This document shows positions 1 through 6,115 of a stretch of DNA of 6,379 bases, piece after piece. The stretch lies in NCBI GenBank assembly GCA_009781565.1, contig WQXV01000067.1, positions 1 to 6,379 of the forward strand, written 5' to 3'. Each line of letters begins with the position of its first letter. Position 1 is the first letter of the stretch. The stretch is from Actinomycetes bacterium. Its GTDB lineage: Bacteria; Actinomycetota; Coriobacteriia; WRKU01. The notes below the pieces were generated by a model, which searched no databases, was not told where the DNA came from, and worked only from the letters and a program-made list of their open reading frames with translations. The position numbers and the translations under genes were made by a program.

Positions 1-2
1 GT

Positions 3-404
3 ATCAGCCCGTTCGGGACCATGCTGATGGGGATCGACCCGACCGCAACCTTTGCGGTATGCATGCTACCGCGCATCGCTATGGGCATCTTGGTCGCATT
101 CATCTATCACGCTTTGGCACGGCCTTCGGTCGATTCCGCTCCGAAGCGGAGCAGGTCGCTGAGCGCCATGGGCATCGCGTTTTTGTCCTCAGCACTGCTC
201 AACACCGCGCTGTTCGTCGCCCTGTTCCTCCTGCTCTTCGGCTCGACCGAGTTCGTGCGCGGACTCCAAGGCTCATCCTCGATCCTGGTGTTTGCCGCCA
301 CCTTTGTGGGGATCAATGGCGTTGCTGAGGCGATCATAGCCACCATAGCCGGTACCGCGATCGGCACGGCACTGGAGCGTGCCGGTATTCTGACCTCTTC
401 ATAG
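3..404 (+). CDS. ECF transporter S component, C-terminal part (5' end outside window)
   Basis: This is the C-terminal 133 residues of an integral membrane substrate-capture (S) subunit of an energy-coupling-factor vitamin transporter. The frame is open to the left edge with no stop, so the ATG at 21 is an internal Met and the gene starts outside the window. Visible in order are an SPFGTMLMGIDP segment, then FAVCMLPRIAMG leading into a hydrophobic span, a short basic loop (SAPKRSRS), a second long hydrophobic span (IAFLSS to LLLFG), and a last Gly/Ala-rich helix ending at GTAIGTALERAG. The 'PFGTML..I.P' plus 'PR..MG' pattern is typical of the PF12822-type S components, which include pantothenate-type ones. 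The substrate cannot be assigned from this fragment. S components work with the EcfT and EcfA ATPase module, which is not seen here. It ends in TAG, 14 bases before the next gene. Confidence 0.75.
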   Translation: MSPFGTMLMGIDPTATFAVCMLPRIAMGILVAFIYHALARPSVDSAPKRSRSLSAMGIAFLSSALLNTALFVALFLLLFGSTEFVRGLQGSSSILVFAATFVGINGVAEAIIATIAGTAIGTALERAGILTSS

Positions 405-418
405 AAAGGGAGTAAGCT

Positions 419-697
419 ATGGAAGCAGCATCACAGGGAGGCGCGATCGCTTCGTGGATATGGATCGTTGCTGCGATACTGCTGGGTTTGATCGCAGGGG
501 CGATCTCCTATCAATTGCGCAAAAAGACTGCCAAGAACCGGGCGTTGCTCGAAGAGGCGATGGCAAAGAAACGTGATCGCGAAGCCGGTCACTATAAGGA
601 TGGGGACCACTATCGCGATGATTATAAGACGACCGAGGCGGTCATGGAACGAGCCGTCTTAGAGGATCGTCTACCCATTGACTCGATCGAGAACTAA
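419..697 (+). CDS. Small single-span membrane protein, unknown function
   Basis: I do not recognise this 92-residue protein. A good Shine-Dalgarno (AAAGGGAG at 405-412, 6 bases before the ATG) supports the start and suggests co-transcription with the transporter subunit just upstream. Residues about 12-33 are one hydrophobic helix (SWIWIVAAILLG onward), followed at once by RKK. This predicts a short N-terminus outside and a cytoplasmic C-terminal tail. The tail begins with a charged, probably helical stretch (residues 34-55) and continues with a Tyr/Asp/His/Lys-rich part (HYKDGDHYRDDYK) and an acidic end. No catalytic motif is visible. It could be a membrane-anchored accessory protein. The link to the ECF subunit rests only on position. 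It ends in TAA, 8 bases from the convergent peptidase gene. Confidence 0.7.
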   Translation: MEAASQGGAIASWIWIVAAILLGLIAGAISYQLRKKTAKNRALLEEAMAKKRDREAGHYKDGDHYRDDYKTTEAVMERAVLEDRLPIDSIEN

Positions 698-705
698 ACG
701 AAGAA

Positions 706-1656
706 TCAAGCAGCACGTACCGCAGTATTGATCGCCTTGCCCACCACATAGGCAGCAAGCGTTCCGATCGCATCGATGGCCAGTGCCGGTAGCTCGAGCT
801 GACCGATGCTCATGGCAAAGACCGCATCGCCATCAAAACTGGTATGGACGGGACGGATGGTGCGTGCCAGCCCGTTTTGCGCCATAGCGGCGATCTTGGT
901 CATCTGTGTCTTGTCAAATTGAGCATTGGTCACCACCACAGCCAACGTGGTATGGGCATGAGCGCTCGGTGGTGCGACCTTTCCCGAGATCATATCGTAG
1001 AGATAATGCTCGGAGGAGACGAGAGCTCCGCTGCCATCACGCATGCCGGAGATCTGCTGACCGGTGTCGATATCGAATACATCACCTATCGCGTTGCACA
1101 CCACCAGCGCTCCCATCTGCAATGCGCCGACCTGGACCGCATAGTGCCCAACGCCTGATTTTGAGGCATGCGAGGGACCTTGAGCCTTGCCAACGGTCGC
1201 GCCAGTACCGACACCGACACTGCCCTGAGGCAATTCACTTTGCTGGGCGCTGCGCGCTGCCGCATCGAGACAGGCGGCGTGCGCCATAGACGCATCCGGA
1301 ATGGCATCGGCCGATCGGTAGTCGAGATCGAAGATATTGCTTTGGACGACCAGAGGAACGCGCGCAACCCCCACATCGACACCCACACCTTGGTCCTTGA
1401 GGTATGCCATGACACCGCCGGCAGCGTCAAGACCAAAGGCACTGCCTCCGCCAAGGAGTAGCGCATGAATGCCTGAGGAGCTGGCGACCGGGTCGAGCAG
1501 CGCGGTCTCCCTGGTCGCAGGTCCGCCACCGCGGATATCGAGTCCGGTCGGGGCTAGCTGCTCGGTGAGCACGACGGTCAACCCGGTGCCTCCCTCTTCA
1601 TCACTTGCATGACCCCACTGAGCACCGGCGATATCGGTGATCTTGATCTCTTTCAT
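706..1656 (-). CDS. P1-family peptidase (S58 / DmpA / NylC-like self-cleaving hydrolase)
   Basis: This is a 316-residue N-terminal-nucleophile hydrolase of the P1/S58 family. Members cut themselves into alpha and beta chains and act as aminopeptidases or amide hydrolases; the substrate here is unknown. Compared from memory with NylC (nylon-oligomer hydrolase), these parts line up: the Gly-rich LLLGGGSAFGLDAAGG segment (67-81), GTGATVGK with Lys157, the VVCNAIGD segment with Asn188, the predicted cleavage site and nucleophile at HTTLAVVVTN (His235-Thr236), and FDGD with Asp275 and Asp277 near the end. All proposed catalytic residues are present. The residue before the nucleophile is His, where NylC has Asn. 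The start is supported by TAAGGAGT on the minus strand (1668-1661), about 5 bases before ATG. No signal peptide is seen, so it is probably cytoplasmic. It ends in TGA; the next in-frame stop is TAG four codons later. It is divergent from the murein hydrolase. Confidence 0.9.
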   Translation of the reverse strand: MKEIKITDIAGAQWGHASDEEGGTGLTVVLTEQLAPTGLDIRGGGPATRETALLDPVASSSGIHALLLGGGSAFGLDAAGGVMAYLKDQGVGVDVGVARVPLVVQSNIFDLDYRSADAIPDASMAHAACLDAAARSAQQSELPQGSVGVGTGATVGKAQGPSHASKSGVGHYAVQVGALQMGALVVCNAIGDVFDIDTGQQISGMRDGSGALVSSEHYLYDMISGKVAPPSAHAHTTLAVVVTNAQFDKTQMTKIAAMAQNGLARTIRPVHTSFDGDAVFAMSIGQLELPALAIDAIGTLAAYVVGKAINTAVRAA

Positions 1657-1789
1657 CTCAACTCCTTAGCAAACCTGCAGGTCGTACCCCATCCAGCACG
1701 GCGAAAACCGGAGAGCTCGAACATGTATTCTTCGTATCAATCTGGCTACCATGGTATCTTATACGACCGCGACATGAGAGAATCATCCC
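1657..1789. promoter_or_regulatory. Divergent intergenic region with two 10-bp palindromes
   Basis: This 133-bp gap lies between the start of the minus-strand peptidase gene and the plus-strand murein hydrolase gene, so it must hold both promoters unless one gene is expressed from further away. The best plus-strand candidate is an extended -10 (TGGTATCTT, 1753-1760) with a poor -35 (TTCGTA, 1731-1736, spacer 18). No convincing minus-strand promoter was picked out by eye. Two perfect palindromes are present: ACCTGCAGGT (1673-1682) and TACCATGGTA (1747-1756), the latter overlapping the candidate -10. They could be protein-binding sites, but 10-bp palindromes also arise by chance. No coding or RNA gene is seen here. 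Confidence 0.3.
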
Positions 1790-2836
1790 ATGCACAAGCG
1801 TATTGGCTTCAAAGTTCGTGCTGGAATTCCCGGCGCCGTTTTGGTTTTGACCTGTCTGTGTCTGTTCGCAGGCTTGATCGGTCTGGCCTATGCGGTCACC
1901 GAAGATGACCTGAAGGCAGAGCTGACCCAACTACAATCATCCATGCAGGCGGCGACTGAGGCCTATGAGGAGCAGGAGCAGAAACTTGCCGAGATCCAAG
2001 CTCAGATGATCGAGCTGCAGACGCGTATCGATGCGACCGAAGGCGAGCTTGCCGATGCGCGAGGGAGACTGAGCGATATCGTCGTGCAACGCTATCGGGG
2101 ATCGGATCAATTCCAGCTCTTCGAGATACTGCTCAGCGCCCAAAGCTTCAAAGACTTCATCGTGGCCTACGAGTATTCAGCACGCATGGGTGAGCACTTC
2201 GCTGGCGCGGTCCATGATGCCCGCGTTCTTGGCGCACAGCTGGCAGATCAGCGCGCCGAGATGACGGTTCTTGAGGCTGAGCAGGTCGAGGTGACCGATT
2301 CATATCGCAAGCAGATGGCCAAGCTGCAGGATCAACTGGCCAGCAAGGAGTCCGAGTTCGAGGCGTTGCGTGAGAAGCTTGCCGCAGAGCGTGCAGCTGC
2401 CAATGTGGCTGCAGGAATTCCCGCTCATATGGATGTGACGGTCAGCGTGGGTGCGAACGGATTCGTCTTTCCCGTGGTCGGCTCCTACAGCTACATCGAC
2501 TCGTTCTATGCTGCGCGTGCCACCGGTATGCATGGGGCTACCGATATCATGGCACCGTACGGTACTCCGATCGTCGCCTTTACCAGCGGTACCTGGTCGC
2601 GTTGCGACAACGGCTTAGGTGGGATCGCCGGATATGTCAATGGGAGCAACGGGTGGAGTGCCTACTATGGGCACATGCAGACCGCGATCGGCTCAGGTCC
2701 GGTCTCTGCCGGTGAGGTCATCGGTACGGTGGGAGATACCGGAAATGCAGCGGGCACTCCGCATCTTCATATCGAGATATGGGACGCCTCCGGCGCTCTG
2801 ATCAACCCATATCCGCTCTTGCGCGCTATGGAGTAG
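1790..2836 (+). CDS. Secreted murein hydrolase: coiled coil plus M23 (LytM-type) metallopeptidase domain
   Basis: This 348-residue exported protein is likely to cut peptide cross-links of peptidoglycan. Residues 1-35 look like a signal peptide: basic N-terminus (HKRIGFKVR), hydrophobic core, and AYA at 33-35 as the probable cleavage site. Residues about 37-100 and 145-205 are rich in Glu, Gln, Leu and Ala with heptad-like spacing. They predict an antiparallel coiled coil, as in EnvC/NlpD-like and CwlO-like proteins. The C-terminal domain (about 222-342) carries the M23 zinc site: His248-x3-Asp252 in MHGATDIMAPYGTP, His295 in YYGHMQ, and HLH (His325, His327) in GTPHLHIEIW. With all of these present the enzyme is probably active. 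Coiled-coil M23 proteins in other bacteria often act in daughter-cell separation and are controlled by partners; a similar role here is inference. The Shine-Dalgarno is weak (GAGAG, 1776-1780). It ends in TAG with no clear terminator after it. Confidence 0.9.
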   Translation: MHKRIGFKVRAGIPGAVLVLTCLCLFAGLIGLAYAVTEDDLKAELTQLQSSMQAATEAYEEQEQKLAEIQAQMIELQTRIDATEGELADARGRLSDIVVQRYRGSDQFQLFEILLSAQSFKDFIVAYEYSARMGEHFAGAVHDARVLGAQLADQRAEMTVLEAEQVEVTDSYRKQMAKLQDQLASKESEFEALREKLAAERAAANVAAGIPAHMDVTVSVGANGFVFPVVGSYSYIDSFYAARATGMHGATDIMAPYGTPIVAFTSGTWSRCDNGLGGIAGYVNGSNGWSAYYGHMQTAIGSGPVSAGEVIGTVGDTGNAAGTPHLHIEIWDASGALINPYPLLRAME

Positions 2837-2874
2837 CACGTAGCTCTGCTGCCCCGTTTGCGTATATGTGCTCT

Positions 2875-2888
2875 GGAATAATTATCAA
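2875..2888. promoter_or_regulatory. ARG-box-like site 1 upstream of argC
   Basis: GGAATAATTATCAA matches 11 of 14 positions of the classical ArgR half-palindromic box TGAATAATTATTCA. Its core ATAATTAT is itself a perfect palindrome. It lies in the AT-rich stretch just before the arginine operon, where an ArgR repressor would be expected to bind with arginine as co-repressor. The consensus used is that of E. coli; the host's own ArgR and box are unknown. Confidence 0.45.
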
Positions 2889-2891
2889 ATC

Positions 2892-2905
2892 TGTATAAAT
2901 ACTTG
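2892..2905. promoter_or_regulatory. ARG-box-like site 2 upstream of argC
   Basis: TGTATAAATACTTG matches 9 of 14 positions of the same ArgR consensus and contains the small palindrome GTAT-AA-ATAC. Its centre is 17 bp from that of site 1, on nearly the same face spacing as tandem ARG boxes but shorter than the usual 21 bp. Its last bases overlap the TTG of the candidate -35. The TATAAA inside it (2894-2899) could instead be a -10 element. Confidence 0.3.
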
Positions 2906-2931
2906 CGGCTATCCAAATAATTGGATATACT
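2903..2931 (+). promoter_or_regulatory. argC: Candidate promoter of the argCJBD operon
   Basis: A -35-like TTGCGG (2903-2908, 3 of 6) and a -10 TATACT (2926-2931, 5 of 6) are separated by exactly 17 bp. Transcription would start near 2938, leaving a leader of about 21 bases with the Shine-Dalgarno AAGGAG (2946-2951). An alternative is a -10 at TATAAA (2894-2899), which lacks a good -35 but would put the start near 2906 and give a leader of about 53 bases. Which is used decides whether the inverted repeats just downstream act as RNA or as DNA. Confidence 0.4.
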
Positions 2932-2959
2932 CGGTCAGATACAAGAAGGAGTATATCCA
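2910..2959 (+). promoter_or_regulatory. Two overlapping inverted repeats in front of and into the argC start codon
   Basis: Segment A (TATCCAA, 2910-2916) is the exact reverse complement of TTGGATA (2921-2927), with a 4-base loop. The overlapping segment B (TGGATATACTC, 2922-2932) is the exact reverse complement of segment C (GAGTATATCCA, 2949-2959), 11 bp with a 16-base loop. A:B and B:C cannot form together. Segment C contains the last bases of the AAGGAG Shine-Dalgarno and the A of the argC ATG, so a B:C hairpin in RNA would occlude ribosome binding and A:B would free it. If transcription starts at about 2938 instead, B is not transcribed and the repeats would be DNA operators overlapping the -10. 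The pairing is read directly; the function is inferred. Confidence 0.5.
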
Positions 2960-4011
2960 TGAAGAAGTATAAAGCGGCAGTGGTGGGGGCGACCGGTTTT
3001 ACCGGAGTCGAGCTCGTCAGCATCCTGACCGATCATCCGCGTTTCGAGCTGGTGGCCGCCACCTCACGTGATGAGGCAGGAACACCTCTGAGCACCATCT
3101 ATCCCGCACTGAGCGGTACTGAGGCAGAAATCACCCTCCAAGCTACCGATACCTTCGATCCGAACAGCGTCGAGGTCGTGTTCTTGGCCGTGCCACATAC
3201 GACGGCGATGGACCTGGTTGCCACACTGGTCGACTCGAACGTCAAGATCGTCGATCTGTCCGCAGACTATCGACTCAAAGATGCTTTCGCCTATGAGCAG
3301 TGGTATGGGGTGCCTCACCAGACAGCGCACCTGCTCGAGCATGCGGTATACGCACTGCCCGAGCTGACCTCGCACGAGACGATCGGACAAGCACACCTTT
3401 TGTCATGTCCGGGGTGCTATCCTACCGCGACCGCGTTGGCTGCCGCACCGCTCCTTGAAAGCTCACACGTGGACCCCAGTGCACCGGTCATCGTCGATGC
3501 CAAATCAGGGGTATCAGGCGCGGGCAGGAAAGCATCGGAAGCGACCCAGTACGCTACGATCGACGAGTCGGTCTACGCCTATCGGGTCACCACCCATCAG
3601 CATACCCCCGAGATCGAGCAGATGCTCGCCTCGATCGCTGGCAGAGAGGTGGGGGTCGTCTTCACCCCCCATCTGATCCCGATGAAACGCGGCATACTCT
3701 CAACCGTCTATATATCTGTTGACAAGACACTGACCGAAGACGAACTCTTCGATCTCTACCAAGCCGCGTATTCCGATGAACCCTTTGTGACCGTTCTACC
3801 TCAAGCGCAACAGCCCAAGACCATGAGCGTGGCCGGCACCAACCATGCCCAGATCGGCTTGGCACTGGACAGCCGGACCGATACCGCGATCATCACCTGC
3901 GCGATCGACAATCTGGGCAAGGGTGCCTCATCGCAAGCGGTCCAGGTCGCCAACATCTCCTTCGGTCTGGACCAGACAGCAGGTCTGCAACCCTATCGGA
4001 GTATCGTATGA
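2959..4011 (+). CDS. argC: N-acetyl-gamma-glutamyl-phosphate reductase
   Basis: This is the third step of ornithine/arginine synthesis: NADPH-dependent reduction of N-acetylglutamyl phosphate to the semialdehyde, in the cytoplasm. At 350 residues it is full length for the bacterial enzyme. The N-terminal Rossmann motif is GATGFTG (10-16). The family's active-site signature is SCPGCYPTA with catalytic Cys153, followed by DAKSGVSGAGR (180-190), the THQHTPEIEQ segment carrying the conserved His (213 or 215), HLIPMKRGI (238-246) and the late DNLGKGASSQAVQ stretch (317-329). The start has a strong Shine-Dalgarno, AAGGAG, 7 bases upstream. It is the first gene of the operon and its TGA stop overlaps the argJ ATG as ATGA, implying translational coupling. 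Another in-frame stop (TAA) follows three codons on. Confidence 0.97.
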   Translation: MKKYKAAVVGATGFTGVELVSILTDHPRFELVAATSRDEAGTPLSTIYPALSGTEAEITLQATDTFDPNSVEVVFLAVPHTTAMDLVATLVDSNVKIVDLSADYRLKDAFAYEQWYGVPHQTAHLLEHAVYALPELTSHETIGQAHLLSCPGCYPTATALAAAPLLESSHVDPSAPVIVDAKSGVSGAGRKASEATQYATIDESVYAYRVTTHQHTPEIEQMLASIAGREVGVVFTPHLIPMKRGILSTVYISVDKTLTEDELFDLYQAAYSDEPFVTVLPQAQQPKTMSVAGTNHAQIGLALDSRTDTAIITCAIDNLGKGASSQAVQVANISFGLDQTAGLQPYRSIV

Positions 4012-5225
4012 GTGCGATAACGATCATGAATACACCACTGGCCGTACCGGGCTTTCTTGCCTCGGCAGCATCAGCAGGACTCAAGAAAAATGGGAAGAAG
4101 GATGTGGCGCTCATCTATGCGCCGCAGGGCGCGCAGATCAGTGCGGTGTTCACCCAATCACAGGTCGTTGCCGCTCCGGTCATCGTCTCCAAAGAACACG
4201 CGAGCGACCAGAGCGCCAGCGCGCTCATCATGAATGCGGGTAACGCCAATGCGTGCACCGGCGAGCAAGGAATGCAGGCGGCGCTGCGCAGCTGCGAGGC
4301 GGCAGCTGAAGCTCTGGGTATCGCTACCGACGAGGTGCTCGTCGCATCGACCGGGGTGATCGGCGTGGAGCTTGCGGTAAGCAGGATCATCGATTCTATC
4401 GAGCCGCTGGTCGGATCCCTGTCTGCTCAAGGTGAGGCACTCGAAGAGGTCGCACGCGCGATCATGACGACCGACCTCGCTGTCAAGATCGCCTCAGCAA
4501 CTGTTGAGGTCGGTGAGAAGACCTATACGATGACCGGCATCGCAAAGGGCAGTGGCATGATGGCACCCAATATGGCCACCGTGATCTGCTGTGTGCTCAC
4601 CGATGCCCCGCTGACCAAAGAAGCCCTCAAAGCGATCTTTGGTCAGGCGATCGATGAAAGCTTGAACTGTATGACCGTCGACGGTGATACCTCGACCAAC
4701 GATACCGCGATCCTGATGAGCTCGGGTCTCGGGCTCTACGATACTCGGATCGAGGACGGTGATCCGGGATACTCCGATATCGAGATGGCGATCACGACGA
4801 TCTGCGTCGAGCTCGCGCGTGCGATCGCACGTGATGGGGAAGGGGCGACCAAGCTCGTCAATGTCTATGTCAGTGGTGCGGCCACCTCTGCTGATGCACG
4901 TACCGTCGCCTTGGAGATCGGCAACTCGCCTCTGGTCAAGACCGCACTGTTCGGAAACGATGCGAACTGGGGACGGGTGGCGATGGCAGCCGGCAAGGCC
5001 GGTGTCGCGTTCGATCAATCCAAGATGGCAATCACCTTCGGAGGCATCGATGTATGCAAAGACGGGACCGCGGTCGGTTTTGACGAGGATGAGGCGTTGG
5101 CCGCACTGGACCGTGAAGAGGTCGATGTCCATGTCGATCTGGGCGCTGGAGAGTGCTGCGCTCACATCTGGACCTGCGATTTCAGCTATGACTATGTCAA
5201 GATCAACGGCGAGTATAGGAGTTAG
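4008..5225 (+). CDS. argJ: Glutamate N-acetyltransferase / ornithine acetyltransferase
   Basis: ArgJ moves the acetyl group from N-acetylornithine to glutamate, giving ornithine and recycling acetylglutamate. Many members also make acetylglutamate from acetyl-CoA. It has 405 residues, the usual length. It is an Ntn-type self-cleaving enzyme: the site is APNMAT with cleavage predicted before Thr191, which becomes the nucleophile of the beta chain. Oxyanion-hole Thr115-Gly116 in VASTGVIG, GIAKGSGM with Lys180, the DGDTSTND segment (225-232), GNDANWGR (316-323) and the conserved C-terminus YVKINGEYRS are all present. The start at 4008 is supported by GGAG (3998-4001), 6 bases away, and by the ATGA overlap with argC; the ATG at 4026 is the less likely alternative. 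Whether it is mono- or bifunctional cannot be read from sequence; no argA is seen in the window. Confidence 0.97.
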   Translation: MSAITIMNTPLAVPGFLASAASAGLKKNGKKDVALIYAPQGAQISAVFTQSQVVAAPVIVSKEHASDQSASALIMNAGNANACTGEQGMQAALRSCEAAAEALGIATDEVLVASTGVIGVELAVSRIIDSIEPLVGSLSAQGEALEEVARAIMTTDLAVKIASATVEVGEKTYTMTGIAKGSGMMAPNMATVICCVLTDAPLTKEALKAIFGQAIDESLNCMTVDGDTSTNDTAILMSSGLGLYDTRIEDGDPGYSDIEMAITTICVELARAIARDGEGATKLVNVYVSGAATSADARTVALEIGNSPLVKTALFGNDANWGRVAMAAGKAGVAFDQSKMAITFGGIDVCKDGTAVGFDEDEALAALDREEVDVHVDLGAGECCAHIWTCDFSYDYVKINGEYRS

Positions 5226-5227
5226 TT

Positions 5228-6088
5228 ATGCCCGATGAAACCTTCAACGCAAAGGCCGCGACCCTGATGGAAGCGCTTCCCTGGATAAAATCGGCGTTCG
5301 GGACTACCGTGGTCATCAAGTACGGCGGTGCGGCGATGACCAACTCGGATCTGCGTAAACAGGTAGCCGACGATATCGTGCTCATGAAACTGGTCGGGGT
5401 CAATCCGGTCGTCGTTCATGGTGGTGGCTCCGATATCAATGCATTGCTCGATGTGCTCGGACATGAGGCGCGTTTCGTCGATGGCAGACGCGTGACCGAT
5501 GACGAGACCCTCGATGTCGTACGTATGGTGTTAGGTGGCAAAGTCAACAAGGAGTTGGTCAACGCGATCAACTATCATGGGAACTACGCCGTCGGCATCA
5601 GTGGTGAGGACGGCGGTATGGTCCAAGGAATACCCTATAGCGACGAGCATGGACGTACCGGCAAGGTCGCCGCGATCGACACGACCGTGATCGATACCTT
5701 GATCGCTGACGGGTTCATCCCGGTGATCTCGACGGTCGGTACCGGTCCGGACAACCGCCCGCTCAACATCAATGCTGATGAGGTGGCAGGCGAGCTCGCG
5801 CGAGCCCTCGGTGCCGACAAATGCATCTATCTGACCGATGTCGATGGGCTCTACAGCGATTTCGAGGATAAAAACACCCTCATCAGTCAGCTGAGCAGTG
5901 ACCAGGCCCATGCGCTCGCGACTGCTCCGGAGATCTCAGGTGGCATGATCCCCAAGATCGCGGGGTGTGTCAACGCGGTGACCGGTGGAGTCAGGCGCGC
6001 CCATATCCTGAACGGGACGGTGCCCCACGCGGTGCTGCTCGAGGTCTATACCGATAGTGGTGTCGGCACGATGATCACCGACGAATAA
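5228..6088 (+). CDS. argB: Acetylglutamate kinase, arginine-sensitive type
   Basis: ArgB phosphorylates N-acetylglutamate with ATP, the controlled step of the cyclic arginine pathway. It has 286 residues, full length. Amino-acid-kinase motifs are clear: VVIKYGGAAM with Lys31, VVHGGGSDI (62-70), substrate-binding INADEVAGELA (181-191), LTDVDGLY (202-209) and SGGMIPK with Lys243. The N-terminal helix before the kinase core (LMEALPWIKSAFG, 13-25) and the C-terminal signature with His267, Glu272 and GTMI (280-283) are features of hexameric enzymes inhibited by arginine, so feedback inhibition is likely. This fits a pathway that uses ArgJ recycling. The Shine-Dalgarno AGGAG (5217-5221) lies inside the end of argJ, 6 bases from the ATG. 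The stop is TAA. Confidence 0.97.
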   Translation: MPDETFNAKAATLMEALPWIKSAFGTTVVIKYGGAAMTNSDLRKQVADDIVLMKLVGVNPVVVHGGGSDINALLDVLGHEARFVDGRRVTDDETLDVVRMVLGGKVNKELVNAINYHGNYAVGISGEDGGMVQGIPYSDEHGRTGKVAAIDTTVIDTLIADGFIPVISTVGTGPDNRPLNINADEVAGELARALGADKCIYLTDVDGLYSDFEDKNTLISQLSSDQAHALATAPEISGGMIPKIAGCVNAVTGGVRRAHILNGTVPHAVLLEVYTDSGVGTMITDE

Positions 6089-6115
6089 GAGATACACATT
6101 AGATTGGATGAGCTG

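Noticed and set aside
21..23. ATG at 21 as the true start of the first gene
   Set aside because: The frame stays open upstream and reads SPFGT directly before it, matching the internal part of S components, and there is no Shine-Dalgarno. The protein would also be too short for the family.
844..1461. Several plus-strand frames opposite the peptidase gene
   Set aside because: They overlap one another and the conserved peptidase, lack ribosome sites, and show shadow-like composition.
1086..1529. 147-codon minus-strand frame within the P1 peptidase gene
   Set aside because: It is an out-of-frame shadow of the peptidase, whose own frame carries all the family motifs and a proper ribosome site.
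2835..2860. Possible terminator after the murein hydrolase gene
   Set aside because: Only a 4-bp AGCA/TGCT pairing (2835-2838 with 2847-2850) is found, with no proper T run after it. This is too weak to call.
4494..5165. Long open frame (223 codons) on the minus strand inside argJ
   Set aside because: It is fully antisense to the well-conserved argJ. Its protein is rich in Arg, Asp and His with no recognisable domain, as expected for a shadow frame in GC-rich coding DNA.
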